Shown here in pieces: positions 12,367-24,629 of a stretch of 64,000 bases of DNA (the first letter of the stretch is position 1; every line of letters begins with the position of its first letter). The translations under genes and the position numbers were made by a program. The stretch comes from Botrytis cinerea B05.10. Lineage: Eukaryota; Ascomycota; Leotiomycetes; Helotiales; Sclerotiniaceae. The stretch lies in assembly GCF_000143535.2 (NCBI RefSeq), contig NC_037313.1, positions 131,501 through 195,500 on the forward strand, in the 5' to 3' direction. The notes under the pieces are model-generated. The model had not been told where the DNA came from. It worked only from the letters and a program-made list of their open reading frames with translations, and did no database searches.

Positions 12367-13046
12367 GTATTTGCTGGATGCGGACGATCTCTCTTCTCTT
12401 TCTTCGCTTGGATAAGTAATGGGGGATTTTGAATTGGAGTCTGGGTGAGCTTGAGGGGGTTTCGACTGTTTTCACACTTTTTCTCTCTTGGGTACGACAA
12501 CAGCGACCATCAAAATCCCCTATCTCTCACCTGCAAGAAAGAGAATACGAAATGCAAACTGAGAGATTGAGCAAAACAGTTGGCGATCAGAGGATGCTGT
12601 ATGATAGATTTCCTTTTTTATGTTTCCTTGTTTTCATGTGTGTTTGGGATGAGAGAAGAGAATAGGATTAGAAGTTGCATTTCTCATGTACTGGATACAT
12701 GGAAATTGGTTGCTTTAGATAGAATATAAGATTGCCTGGGCCCGGGTATTGCTTACCAAATTTCAGCTTGGAGTTTTTGATATTTTTTGTGAAAGTGATT
12801 TTGATTGTATTTTTAGGGATAGTTGAAAGGTTTCTTGTGGTGGTGATCTCTTCTGTTTCTTTCCACACAAATTCACTCATCTCTCATGACTATCTCCCCC
12901 TCTCCTCTTGATATCCACCTCTCACATATCTTCCATATTCCGCCACTACACCAATCTTCTAGATACTTCCTCAACAACTCAAGCCCATTTGAAGTAATAA
13001 CGACCCCAATGAATTCTCTCTCCTTTTATACTAATATCTCCTTCCC

Positions 13047-13262
13047 TCCTCCTCTCTCCTCCTCTCTCCTCCTCTCTCCTCCTCTCTCCTCCTCTCTCCT
13101 CCTCTCTCCTCCTCTCTCCTCCTCTCTCCTCCTCTCTCCTCCTCTCTCCTCCTCTCTCCTCCTCTCTCCTCCTCTCTCCTCCTCTCTCCTCCTCGCTCCT
13201 CTCTCCTCCTCTCTCCTCTCTCCTCCTCTCTCCTTCTCTCTCCTCCTCTCTCCTTCTCTCTC
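13047..13262. repeat. 10-bp tandem repeat (CTCCTCCTCT class)
   Basis: About fifteen near-perfect copies of a ten-base pyrimidine unit, then degenerate copies with insertions. All purines lie on the minus strand, giving long Pro/Ser/Leu or Arg/Glu open frames that should not be read as genes. Confidence 0.95.
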
Positions 13263-13654
13263 CTCATCAACCTCCCCTTATACCCCTACCCATTCAACCA
13301 TTCATCAATTTCACTTTCCCATTCCATTCCATTCCACATACCAACTCAACTCAACTCAAAAACAACAACAACAACAAAAACAAAAACCACGAAATACATC
13401 CATCCATCCATCCATCCATCCATCACCCACAAATATACACACACACACACACATACACATACACACTTCAAGAAACCTTATACCCCAAAGCGAGAAGCAA
13501 GTTAGCTACACTCATCCACCCATCCCCTCATCCACCCCCCAACCACAACCACACCCACACCCACACCCATACCAATCTCGCCAATGAAAAGGGAGAAAGA
13601 AAATCTCTCCCTAAACCCAACCCAACCCAACCAGAAAGGAAAATCCCATCCACC

Positions 13655-13659
13655 AAAAA

Positions 13660-13750
<91 letters not shown>

Positions 13751-13753
13751 ATA
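13655..13753. repeat. (AAAT)n microsatellite, about 24 units
   Basis: A nearly perfect tetranucleotide array. On the minus strand it translates as a repeating LFIY pattern, which explains the open frame seen there. Confidence 0.95.
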
Positions 13754-14988
13754 CAACAACATGCATCGAAACCCCAGCCTCACAAATCACAAATCATAGA
13801 CCAGAATATCGTTTCCCTTTCCCTACCTCCCCCCCCCCCCCCCCCCAAAAAAAAAGAGGGAGAAAAAGAAAGACATCCATCCATCTCTTCACTCATCTAT
13901 CTATCTATCGATCGATCTATCTCCTTCACCTCTCACTCCAGTTCCCACAAACCATCTATCTCCCCCATCTCCAAAAAAAACAATCAAGAGAAACAAACAC
14001 AAGCGAGGAAATCACTTACCATTTACCAATTCCTCTATTCATAATATAAATCCTCATAAAAAAGTTAAAAAAGTTAAAAAAAAAGTAAAAAATATCCACA
14101 CTCATCATTATATATCATATCCTTCCTACACTTTCCCCTCCCCTCCCCTCCCCTCCCTCCCTTCCCAATCACTCACTATTCACTATTCACTCACTATTCA
14201 CTATTCACCAGCTAGCCAGCCAGCCCTCTATCTACAAAAGAAGAATACAAATAACAGAACACCTAGAATTATAAATCTTTATTAGTATCCCCATCCCATT
14301 CTATCCAAAGAGTTACCAACTTAATTATACACAAAAAAGAATAATTTTCATACAAAGACCATTTAATAAAGTTGATCTTTTCGTTTTTGTTAGTTTAGGG
14401 ATATCCATTTTCACTTTCATTTTCATTTTCATCGAATATATGTATGTATTGTTTTTATTATAATATACCTATCTCCATCATAAACCTTCCTGTATTCCTC
14501 CCACAACCCCTCCCACATAACCACATATACCCCTCTCCTCTTTCATGAAAATAACCTCCCCCCCCTCCTCTCAATCCCATCACACATCAAATCATATCAA
14601 ACCCTACCCCACTCCAATATCTATAACCCCTCAAAACTCAACGAATGCCATTGTATTTGTATTTGTAATATGCAATACACATGAAAAGTACTTTGCTTCA
14701 TTTCATCAATCCCATTCCCACCCAACCAATCCCAACCCATCCTATCGTAATCCTCCTAACTTCTCATCCCCAATTGTAAAATTGTAGAAGGAAAAAAGTA
14801 ATATCATAAATAAAGAGTAGAGAAGAAAGCGCTTGCAAGAAAAAAAAAAAAAAAAAAAGTAGAAAGAAAAAAGTCAAAAAGTTCAAGTCCATCATTCACA
14901 CCATCAGGAAAATGTCTATCACTAATTATGACCCAAAAATTGCAACGCTCGCTATTCATTCCATTCCACTCTCATCCTAATTCTTGCC

Positions 14989-17019
14989 CTATCCTTGTCT
15001 TGGTCTCACTTTCTTATTTGTTCCATTCGCGTCAGGTACCTCCCTCACAAATGTAACATGTTTATCATCTTTCTTGGAGCGATCCTGATTCCTCCCTAGC
15101 ACCGCTCCTCTGACAACTTTCTCTGAATCTCCATCCTCGATATCGATTTCGGCGACATCACTACCCTCGTCAGCATCTCCTGATGATACACTCTCTGCAT
15201 CATCATCACCTTCGTCGTATTCACCATCATCACTAACAAGACTTGGAGCGTTGTTACTAACAACCGTGTTTGGACTTAGGTCAATGATGGAAGATGTATC
15301 GGGAATACCCAGATCAGTATCTCCATCATGATCGTGATCTCGAGTGTTAATAGGCTGTGGGCGATTATTTCTAGTTTCTGATACAGGCATGGAAGTATTG
15401 AGGGTAGCGAAAGTTAGACGAGGTGAGATGTGAGCTTGACCAGGTCTCCCGGAAACATCCATACCTTTGCTGCTTGTAGGTCTACCAAAATAGGCTGGTG
15501 ACATGGTAGCCCGAGCTGGGATACGCATACCAGTCATTGGTGTATCTACTGAACCATCAAAGCCACCAGGACGGCGTGAAGGTACAGCAGCAGTCGTTGC
15601 TTCAGTCACTTCATCATCAGAAGATTCCTCCTCAGATGCTAAAAGTTCATCCATATCAATACGTGTTTTCGCATCACCCACTATTTCATCAAGATCACCA
15701 CCAAAGCCTCTGCTTTTGAGTAACTCGGAAAGATGAGGTGTAGCGGTTGATGGCTTGAAATTTTCTTTTGGAGGTTGCACTTTGGGTTTCACAACGGGTT
15801 GCTTTTGTGGTGATGACGTTGCACTTCCAGGAATCGAAGTCACACCAGGGAGTCTGCCTTGTAGATATAGATTCATAGAATCTTCGATACGAGAACGAAG
15901 AGCAGTATAGGCTTCTTGATCGGCTGGCGCACTTTTAATAAGAGGATGAACAAGGTCTCCAGTTGGTGGTGCACTTGGACTCTTCTCCAAAACAGGAGGT
16001 GCACCAGCTTCATCGACTTCGATAATGTGTCCACTAGTCTGAGCAGCTTCTTCATGACTCTTAAACTCACGATGATGAGCAATGCGACAATGATTGATAA
16101 AACCTTGAGTACTGGAGAAATCCTCGCGATTGCAATCCAAGCAGACAAGCTTAACAGTTTTACCATCACTCCGCTTGAGAATACATGGTCCAGTCTTCTT
16201 TGGTTGGATATGACTGGTGGAAAGAGATTGCAAACTGTGAGATCCACGAGATCTCGATTTAGATGAGACATTACCTCCTTCGGCGATACTATTTCTAGTA
16301 GCTCTTCCTTCTGGTATCGACTTGCCAGCGCGTGGCCGCCCTGGACCTGCACGTGAATCAACAATATCAATACCGTCAAACGCCGGGTCAGGAATTAACC
16401 ATTTTGCCCAATGTCTTGTGTACGGCCCTTCGGTAATTCCATACGGCGGAGCCCATTTCGGAACTTTGTCGCCACTCCAGACTGCTGGACCCGTACCCGC
16501 ACTGACGTTAACCATCGACTCGTGAGAAACTTCAGCTTCAGCTCCTTGCATGCCTGGGAATGGGATCAAGTGAGCGCGACGCAACTGTTCAAGAGAGACT
16601 TGACATTTTGCTAGCTCTGTTTCGATCAGGCGCAATTCGTTATGCTTCATGAGAATCTCGAGGCTGAGTTGAGATTCGATTGTTTCTCGAACCAAACCTA
16701 GATCGACGACCTGTTCTTGATTATCCATCATTACAGTATCTTCCGCCAACGAAGGCGATCGACAACCGTGCTCCGACATTTCGCGCTTCCTCCGTTTCAC
16801 TTCTTGAGTTGCTGCAGTGGTTGTGGTTGAAGGTGTCGTCGCGGAAGTGTTTGTGAGGATGGGTATCGGAGCATTCGGGCTACTACTTCTCTTTCGCTTT
16901 GCAGGACTCGCGCATTCGTAAAGACCGGCGTTTGCCATGTTATATTTTACTTCTCCATCTAACACTTGGTCGCAACCCCTGGATTCGGAGATCCAAGATG
17001 GCAGGCGGAACATTCGCAT
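14989..17019 (-). CDS. AHC1-like C2H2 zinc-finger nuclear protein
   Basis: An intronless frame of 676 codons; the more likely start is the in-frame ATG at 16938 (MANAGLYECASPAKRKRSSS, 649 residues), because the region before it looks like leader. A KRKR/KRRKRE pair near the N-terminus looks like nuclear-localisation signals. The conserved block PFPGMQGAE...KVPKWAPPYG...GPYTRHWAKWLIPDP precedes a single zinc finger, LVCLDCNREDFSS then FINHCRIAHH (Cys-x2-Cys-x12-His-x4/5-His). The C-terminus is acidic and disordered. This layout matches the fungal AHC1-like family; yeast Ahc1 belongs to the ADA histone acetyltransferase complex. The family name is recalled from domain architecture and not searched, so a generic C2H2 regulator remains possible. 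Confidence 0.7.
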   Translation of the reverse strand: MRMFRLPSWISESRGCDQVLDGEVKYNMANAGLYECASPAKRKRSSSPNAPIPILTNTSATTPSTTTTAATQEVKRRKREMSEHGCRSPSLAEDTVMMDNQEQVVDLGLVRETIESQLSLEILMKHNELRLIETELAKCQVSLEQLRRAHLIPFPGMQGAEAEVSHESMVNVSAGTGPAVWSGDKVPKWAPPYGITEGPYTRHWAKWLIPDPAFDGIDIVDSRAGPGRPRAGKSIPEGRATRNSIAEGGNVSSKSRSRGSHSLQSLSTSHIQPKKTGPCILKRSDGKTVKLVCLDCNREDFSSTQGFINHCRIAHHREFKSHEEAAQTSGHIIEVDEAGAPPVLEKSPSAPPTGDLVHPLIKSAPADQEAYTALRSRIEDSMNLYLQGRLPGVTSIPGSATSSPQKQPVVKPKVQPPKENFKPSTATPHLSELLKSRGFGGDLDEIVGDAKTRIDMDELLASEEESSDDEVTEATTAAVPSRRPGGFDGSVDTPMTGMRIPARATMSPAYFGRPTSSKGMDVSGRPGQAHISPRLTFATLNTSMPVSETRNNRPQPINTRDHDHDGDTDLGIPDTSSIIDLSPNTVVSNNAPSLVSDDGEYDEGDDDAESVSSGDADEGSDVAEIDIEDGDSEKVVRGAVLGRNQDRSKKDDKHVTFVREVPDANGTNKKVRPRQG

Positions 17020-18179
17020 ATAAATGGGGAAGGGATAGAGGGCGACTTAAGGAAGTGAATGTGCGACCGGGCACTGCTTTTTGTTGAACGGGCGATTTAA
17101 TGCGCTGAGTGTTGCCTAGTGTGCGCTATAAAAGATGGTTGAACTATAAAAGTCAAATTCACTGGTGGCTGAAGCGCAAGTTTTGCGAACTGACGTCGAT
17201 GTTGTGATAAGGACCTCCCTAAAACGTGACGGAATGAAAGTCTAAATAAATGTACAAGGTCGAAGATGGAAATCAATTACAAGAGTTTATGGTGCAAAAT
17301 AAAGGGCAAATCACAAAAGAAGGATTGCGGGCGAAGTGAAATTATGCCGTGTGAATTTTTGGCTGTGTCGTGACGGGATGGATGTATTTGTTGGAATTCC
17401 AGGAGACGTCTGTCGTGTCGTTCGTTGGGAATCCAAGGTTGTCTTGATTGAAATGTTGCGACCGTGTAGATAGATAGATGGGCGATGCGAGGTTCAAATG
17501 GAGGGGGGTGGATGGAGCGGGATGGAGGGAGATTAGGAATGGGAAAGGAGTCGACGTATTGATTTGGACAGAGGGAGCGAGGGAGCGAGGGTGTGTCGGT
17601 AATGCAAGTGCGGTGGTGAGGTAATGCAGGGAAAGCGTGCAGGAGGCGATAAGAGTCGATTCGATTGTTCGTGGGCTCGTGGGTGCGTAGGTGCGTGGGT
17701 GCGTTGATTCGCTCTTTCGTTTCCTTTCTGTTCCTTGGTGCGTACGTGAGTGGTGGTAGCGGTGGAGGGGGTGCACCCTTATTAATCAGCCGGTGTGCGG
17801 GATGGCGTGGCTGGCGTGGCTGGAGTGAGTGAGTGAATGGGTGGGTGGACAGTGGGGGTGCGTGGATAGATCGAGAGGTGGATGGATGGATGGACGAGAG
17901 AGTTGAGGTCGGTCGATGGATGAACGAATAATAAATGAATGCGTGAATAAACTAGAGCCGTGGATGGACAGGTGGCCCTTGCGCTCTCGAATAATAAATG
18001 AAGCAATAAGACGTGTGAAGGAAGTGATGGATGGGATGGCACCGCTACGTCGAAACAGACAAGCGGTAAAAGAAGGACGTAGGTATTATGGTACAAGTAT
18101 CCCTCTACCGATGGGTAAAAACAAAGCGGCGGGAAAGGGAAAGTCGAAGGGTTTGGTTTTTGCTTGTTTCGTTTCGTTT

Positions 18180-18214
18180 GGATTGGATTGGATTGGATTG
18201 GATTGGATTGGATT
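18180..18214. repeat. (GGATT)7 tandem repeat
   Basis: Seven perfect pentanucleotide units in the spacer between the AHC1-like and Alba genes. No function is apparent. Confidence 0.9.
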
Positions 18215-18912
18215 CTGTTTTGGCAAATGTATTCAAAGTCAAGCAACAGAGAAGAGAGGCGAAGAGTGAATTATCAAATGTAGAAAAGGTATGGAAGAAA
18301 TGAGGTTGTTTTCAATATGTTTCGTTGAGTACACTCCGTCTCGTATCGTATCGGCAGTACTGTATGGGTAGTATTGTTGGAAAGCCGGAGTTCGATTTGG
18401 TAGTACCGTTGTGGTCGTTTGGTTGTGAGGCTGCTTGCTGGCTGGTCTTTGGTTGCAAGGTGGGAGTTGCAGATTTGGAGATTTGGAGATTGGATATTGG
18501 AGATTGTAGATGTGTAGTAGATTCGATTCTAGATTGCACGTTCCAATCTGTATCGTAAATAAATAAAATCCCAAAGCTGTGTGTTTGTTTGTTACAAGTT
18601 GAAGAAGTATTCGTTGGTGGCTTGGAATAATAAGAAATTCAAAGAATCAATCAGTGCTTGTTTGTTTATTACCTAGCTAGAATCATTAATAAGGAACGGG
18701 AAAGCCTATGAGACTTGTAACTTTTCATTCCTGGCTGAGGTGCTGCTTGAACTTGGAAAAAGTGTTGCATACCGGTACCTATTACCTATTACTTACTGCT
18801 TACTACCTAGGTAGGGAAGTCTGATTATGATTGATTACACTGGAAGAGGTCAAAGTCCCTCTTTTCTTTTTCCATTCGATCATCACTCATCACCCATCAT
18901 CTATCCACCCAC

Positions 18913-18957
18913 CCATCCATCCATCCATCCATCCATCCATCCATCCATCCATCCATC
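18913..18957. repeat. (CATC)n microsatellite
   Basis: About eleven tetranucleotide units. Open frames reading HPSIHPSI-type peptides arise from it on the plus strand. Confidence 0.9.
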
Positions 18958-21225
18958 ACTCAACTCACTCGACTCACTCAAATATCACTCAACTCACTCA
19001 TCTCGCTCATCTCACTCCATACAATCCAGCCTTCGCTCCAAAACAAGCAGCCACTTCGTCCCCAATAGTCCCATAAAACGAATAATGCTCACCCAGTCTA
19101 CCAGACTCCCACCCGTAATGCCCGTGAATAATTAATCTAAGCGTCGTTTTTTATGCGACATTACAGTCCGAGTGGCAAGGATGCCGACGGGGGTATGGAG
19201 TCTCATTATTGCTTAGGGATATCTTGGAATGAGCAAATGAAGAAAGATCATTGGATATCAAGATAAGTAATCCCGGCTGCTACCCATTGTGCGCCCAAGC
19301 TAAACCATTCAAGGATAATCTTCTATTCTCGATCCCTTCTTTTATTCCATGGACGACCCATTTTTGGCCATGTCCATCTTCGTATGCAAGATGTTGGACC
19401 CACGAAATGGATGGGTAAAAAGAGGGATGTGCTATTTTATCCATGTATCGCATGATTCCACAAGTAGATCATACATGGAAAAAGGGGAGAGGAAGTAGAG
19501 GTGAAGCACATGTGAAATCTACCTCCTAGGTATATAAATGAAGGCAGGAATCCACTACGTGTGATGTGTTTCTTATGTATGTTGCGGTGTTGAAGCCATT
19601 TCCACTTCACCAACATGTCTACATATCATTCATGTACTCGGTCGCTGCTTAATGCGTATACACTTCATACGTACGTGGACCTAGTTCATTTTGAGCTTTG
19701 GAGGGGGTTACTTTCCCACTATTCTAAAACTGACTCATAATGTTCTCGACCATATGCGAATAGTGCAAGCCAAGGATATTGAAAAGGCTGCCCCAGATTT
19801 ATATCAAAATTAGAATCATCCCATTGACAACCGTGCGTGGTCTACAAAAGGTACTGGAGCAATAATCACGTCAATCCCGAATAGACAAGAAGGCCGCGCA
19901 GATAAAGCTACATTCCTATCATATCGCAGAGACTTCTCAAATAGATATCCGATACGACCACACTCTTTTTTCTCACTTTGTGTCCTCGTTTTTCTTGATA
20001 TTGGATCGTCTAGGCTTGACGGTTTAATTAAGACCAGGGCAATGAGGCGTGGAGACTCTCGAAAGGTCCAGTCAAACGGTGGTATCTGAGACTATCTTGG
20101 GCAACTACCCTTGTTTGATTTTATTAGATGTGTATCGAACATCAACCTCTTCGGGAGGCTGCGCATTCTGGTCCCATGGGGAATCTTTCGTGATGCCTTC
20201 CTGCATCGTGCTTGATCCCGTACACCATTTACCGGCAGATATGCACAAGGCTTGTGACAGTGACATTTGCGTAGCCTCCAACCAACCCACAACGAAACGA
20301 AACAAAAGAGCAATAGAAAGGAAAATCATTCAATGTTTTCGTAAACTTATCATGTACACAGATAAGGGTTTCGAGGCTGTAGATGTGAAACGGGAGTAAT
20401 TGATCCATGAGACAATGCCGCGATAAAACCCCCACTCATCTTTTTGATGAGGGGGAAAGCTTATGTGCTTATCTATTTCAGATTGACCAAGCGCCGATGA
20501 TGATAAAGACCAAACTAATCTGTAGCTGTATCCATGTAATACTCGGTGTGAAGAAATGGTGCGCCTCTTCATGACAGGACAATGTCACTGCGAACCCAAC
20601 GAATCGGGATATTTTGTTTAGCCTTGCAGAGTCGATTCTACAACATCTGCAGGACAAACAGTTGTGGACTTCCCGATGAATTTCGGGTTCCTGTATGAAG
20701 ATGAAGGGATGAAGGGATGAAAGGATGAATGGATGAAGGAATACAACATGATTGAAAAGTTTCAATGGGTTATGAATGACGGGAATACATTTCTATCGAG
20801 AAGTCTCTCTAGGTCTAGAAACTATGAGGACGCGGCGGATGCGGCCGCTCTGCTACTTGTCAGTGAAAGGCTCAACTATAGCCTTTTGATTGGTTCTTCA
20901 AAATCTTCCGACCTCCGATGCTCTCCAAAAGCTGCCCAAAATTTACCCAAGGCTGGAGGATGATGCTTCAACCGGAGTCTTCTCAAGATGTCGAGGTAAT
21001 ATTTCCAGAGTCTTCTCTCGAAAGGTAAACACATAATATCTTCACTCTTTATTATATGGTTTCTTTTCATTCCATTAGCGACCCTCGCACATTCATCTCT
21101 TTACTGCTTTACTCCAAGCCACCACACTTTTTCTCATCTTGCAAGCTTGGAACTTTCACCTTGATCTTCATACTCAAGAAGACATTACAACACAACTTCA
21201 AATCTCAATACTGCTAAGGATAAGA

Positions 21226-22098
21226 ATGGCACGAACCAAGGGCGCAGCTCGCAGAGACGACGCCGGGCACGAATTTCGAGAGAATCAAAAGCGCAAACGC
21301 GAACTAGCAGAGGGTGCCTCAAGAGACAAAGGAAATTTCCCCTCCATCTTTCAAGAACAAGATCGGCCCTCGAAAAAAGCAAGAGCAGCTACAACCATTC
21401 CCAAAATATCTTCTCACCAATCCTCCTCTGCTGCACCCGGCACTCAAGATCGAGCACACAATGACCCTTCCTCTTCCACCCCAGTCACCACAGCACCCTC
21501 CAAGCTCGGAGGGCAGCGTCAAATCCCCGCCCCTCATGATCTAACCCACACCCACCGAACAACCGAATTATCTATTCTTTCCTCCTCGCAGATCCAAAAG
21601 AAAGCCTCGCGTATCCTCTCGATCCTTAGTACCTTTTCCTTCTCGGATCCAGCGCCCCATGTCGTGCTTTTATCTGCCAAAGCCCCTGTTGCAGGCAAGC
21701 TCATAACTATTGCAGAGATAGCTAAGCGGGAATTGGCAAAGACTGGCGCGAAATGGTTTCAATATAATGTTGTTGGAGAATTGACTGCTACGATCTCGAG
21801 TAATAATGCTGAAGTCGAGAAGACTGGAGATGAGAAAGATGGAGATACAGAGATGAAGGACGGAGAAGAAGAAGAGGAAGCTTTTGAAACCATGAAAACT
21901 CCATTTGAGAGAGTACTCGAGGCAGAAGATAGACCTAAGATTCGAGCTGTGCCTACTTTTACTCTCTATCTATCTCGAGTTAGGATTGAAAGTCTGAGGA
22001 AGATGTATGGGTATGTATAACCACTTCATCTGAACTGCATTCGTATCGCATAGTAACTAATTGAAATTTTCAGAGAGCAAACTAATGCTTTGACTTGA
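21226..22098 (+). CDS. Alba-like DNA/RNA-binding domain protein
   Basis: Two exons, 21226-22010 and 22074-22098 (810 nt, 269 residues). The intron has donor GTATGT and acceptor TTTCAG; the last exon adds only EQTNALT. The start MARTKGAARR follows a long 5' leader, and the upstream in-frame codons look untranslated. Residues 1-100 are basic and disordered (RENQKRKREL, RPSKKARA, likely nuclear). The core at about 125-190 (SSSQIQKKASRIL, HVVLLSAKAPVAGKLITIAE, KWFQYNVVGELTA) has the Alba pattern: a helix, a strand, and the KAPVAGKLITIAEI nucleic-acid-binding helix. An acidic insertion (EKDGDTEMKDGEEEEE) separates it from the final strand. Alba proteins bind RNA or chromatin and include RNase P/MRP subunits; the exact partner here is unknown. 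Confidence 0.85.
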
Positions 22099-22751
22099 CC
22101 GAGTTCATCGCATGGCTAGAAAAGAGAAAAGGTGTATTATATATACTATGAGCAAATGGATGCAACGTAATTGAAAAGGAACTTGGCGTTTTATGGACCC
22201 GGGAGGAAATATTCATAGATGGAGATACCCCAATACTTGCTTTCAAGGGTAGCAAGATGATAGTGATATCAGCGGGGATGCATACAATCAGTGCACGCTC
22301 AGCGATGCACCAACACATGAGATAGAAGCTTTAGCCCAGCCTGCTAATTCAAACCCAAAAATATACACACATATATATGACATGCCAGCTACAACTAGCT
22401 ACGACTAGTGATCACTATTTAGTGATATAATTACACCCGGCTTTCCCAATCTAAACAAGCTCGCTCTCAGTTCAATGACTAACTACATTTTCCTGCGAAA
22501 GTCCAATATACATACATGCAGTTGATCTGCTGCAGGTCTGGAAGTGGTAATTATGTATCGTTCACCAATGCGACGTTCTCCTTCATCAGTAATATGTCCT
22601 CGAATCTCATCCCATTGTCTTCCCCGTATTCTCGCTTGCTCACATCCTTCACTATCTATCCCCTTTCCAAGCACAATCACAATCACAACCACAAGCCCTC
22701 CCCTTCTCATATTCCTCATTTCCCCTCCATCTTTCTCTGTTCTACTCCTAT

Positions 22752-23266
22752 TCAATCCCTCCCATAGACAATTCTCAAAATAAAGTTCACCACAACTGCC
22801 ATCAACAACACCAAAGCCAACACAGTCGGACCAACCCGATCATCAAATCCTCCCTGTCCTCTCAATCTAATACTCTTCGCACGCCAGTGATAAGTATATA
22901 ACGCATATCCCATTGTCAACATAGAGATGACTGTGAAGATGGAAGCGGAGATAAAGGCAGGACGATCGCCAAAATTCAACATGCCGATTGCGAGGGCGCC
23001 GAGGATAACGGTGAAGTTGAGCCAGGAGAGAAAGGTGCGCTCGTTGGCGAAGAAGACTTTGGGCTCGACGCGCGTGGGGAGGGCGATGCGTTTTCCTGTG
23101 AAAGGGGAGAGGTTAGTTTGGGGAGGTTGGGTGGGAGTTGAAAGTTGGAATGGGCAGTTGGAGCTTGCGCAAGCTGGGAGTTTGTGCATTCTGCGGAACA
23201 TTCTTGGAGAGATGAGAATTGAGAGGACTAACCAGGCGCAGTTTGAAGAAGTGGTTGACTCGACAT
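22752..23266 (-). CDS. VTC1: vacuolar transporter chaperone subunit Vtc1
   Basis: Two exons on the minus strand, 23266-23233 and 23095-22752 (378 nt, 125 residues); the intron runs from GTTAGT to TTTCACAG. The protein is [20 protein letters not shown] followed by [19 protein letters not shown], the DUF202 signature of Vtc1. Three transmembrane helices follow ([42 protein letters not shown]). Length matches yeast Vtc1 (129). Vtc1 is a membrane subunit of the VTC complex, which makes polyphosphate from ATP and moves it into the vacuole. The gene is divergent from the dynein light chain gene, with 634 bases between start codons, and convergent with the Alba gene. Confidence 0.95.
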
Positions 23267-23900
23267 CTTGAATGGAATAAGATTCTGTGTGCGGATTGTG
23301 TGTATGAGGTATGACGATAAGGATCAAATGTTTAAGACACCCGATTCAATCACTTGCTTCGACCAAAAACCGTGCTACAAGATGATACCACTAAAGTCGC
23401 TTTGCAAATTCTTCTTCCTCGTGGCAGTTATTCGTACTCGATTTCGCAGACTCCGTGAGCGAAAACTCTTTCAAGACAATGATTCCAAAGTTGTGAATTT
23501 ATGAAGAAAGCTGGAAGTTGCACTGGAAGATCATTCAGAAAGTTACGAACCTTCACATTTACTTTCTTCTGGGCTGAATTCATAAATGAGATGAGATGGG
23601 CCCCACTCTCTAACACGTTTCTACCGACGTAATATCATTGGCCAATGCTTGAAGCTTTGCAGGACTATCACACTTGACCAATCAACGGCGATGCAACACG
23701 TTCACTAGAAACCGGATAGCTAGCTCCTTGTTTGTGTTATGTTGCCCTGGCGTGCCTGGTAGGGAAATCAAAGCTTAAGCCTCGCAATCATAATAAAGCA
23801 AAGGGAAAGATTCAACAACACTGACACATGAGATTCTGACCGCAAGTCCATTCGAGCAACATACTATACCATTACATCATATACCACAGACGCCGCAAAT

Positions 23901-24629
23901 ATGGCCACTCCTGTAAGTTTCTATTCGAGATTGAATTGGGAGGGGGTGTGGTGAAAGAAGATGTCACTGATTGTATCGTCCAGCCAATTTCATACACCAG
24001 ATTGAGACAAATCGCAAGTGATGTGAGTTTGTTAGATACCTGCCAACATACATTTTGTCGGTGGTGTTCTTTTTGCTGGATGGCATACTGAGAGCGATAA
24101 AATAGGCCTGTCAGAATGCACTTGGAAGTACAGAGTTCTATGAACACAGCAAGACCGAATCTTGGAATACTACCATCATCGTACGTATACAAGCCTTCCC
24201 CCTACAAAGATAACAAAGCCGCCGCAGCAATATGAGTAACTATCTAATCGCTTCTTCCCACAGAACTCGATTCTCAAATCTCTCATCTCCGAATCTACAC
24301 CCTCAACTGGCAGTTCTCCATCTTTCAAATACGCAGTCAATTCCACCATCATTCAACATCTAGTACCTACCTCTTCGCTCAACAAATCCAAGGCATCGCC
24401 TCCAACAACCACAGAAGAAACAACAGACGATGCGAAAGTAACAACAAGTGATGCACAAGGAGATGCAAAGAGTACAGATGGTAAACCCCACGTAGGAAGG
24501 AGGGGAATGCACAGTGCGACGGGAGCTTATTGGAACGAGAAGACGGATGGCATGTGGAGTTTCAAGTATGAGGGTGGTGAGAATAAGGGTCTGGATGTGG
24601 TTATCAGTGTGATTTGGATTGCGTTGTAG
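23901..24629 (+). CDS. Tctex-1 family dynein light chain
   Basis: Four exons, 23901-23912, 23984-24022, 24106-24180 and 24264-24629 (492 nt, 163 residues). All introns have good donors (GTAAGT, GTGAGT, GTACGT). The first exon codes only MATP. The protein runs PISYTRLRQIASDACQNALG, then STEFYEHSKTESWNTTIINS, FKYAVNSTIIQHL, a Lys/Thr-rich disordered insertion of about 45 residues, then GRRGMHSATGAYWNEKTDGM and a final strand (LDVVISVIWIAL). The pattern of a helix with W-N-x-x-I-I followed by FKY and ending in x-V-x-V-I-W-I is the Tctex-1 fold. It would be a cargo-binding light chain of cytoplasmic dynein. The gene is too finely split to appear as one long open frame. Confidence 0.9.

Larger units (their letters stand above)
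12367..14988. repeat. dense microsatellite and minisatellite tract
   Basis: A 2.6-kb stretch dominated by simple repeats and no credible gene. It holds a CTCCTCCTCT decamer array (about 13047-13262), CATC repeats (about 13398-13424), AC repeats (about 13437-13467), an AAAT array (about 13655-13753), an 18-C run followed by 9 A (13829-13855), a CTAT run near 13895-13920, CCCCT repeats near 14138-14155 and a 19-A run near 14840-14858. Long open frames over these arrays on either strand are products of the repeats. The last part holds the 3' UTR of the minus-strand gene that ends at 14989. Confidence 0.85.
17020..21225. other. 4.2-kb gene-poor spacer with simple repeats
   Basis: No credible gene. 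Contains GAGC/GGGT-rich stretches near 17575-17720, seven copies of GGATT at about 18180-18214, and a CATC array at about 18913-18957. Several open frames of 60-150 residues run through these repeats on the minus strand and are not called. Open frames at 20049-20399 and 20478-20765 lack domains and splice support. Confidence 0.55.

Noticed and set aside
12886..13587. 233-codon plus-strand and 79-codon minus-strand open frames
   Set aside because: Both are translations of the CTCCTCCTCT array and nearby simple repeats.
13502..13783. 93-codon minus-strand frame with hydrophobic LFIY repeat
   Set aside because: Direct translation of the AAAT array; not a membrane protein.
15873..16379. 168-codon minus-strand frame inside the AHC1-like gene
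   Set aside because: Out-of-frame shadow of the real coding frame on the same strand.
17342..18246. 144- and 154-codon minus-strand open frames
   Set aside because: Thr/Pro/His-rich readings of purine-rich repeats; no start context or domain.
20049..20399. 116-codon plus-strand frame
   Set aside because: Overlapping open frames on the minus strand of equal quality and no domain; treated as chance.
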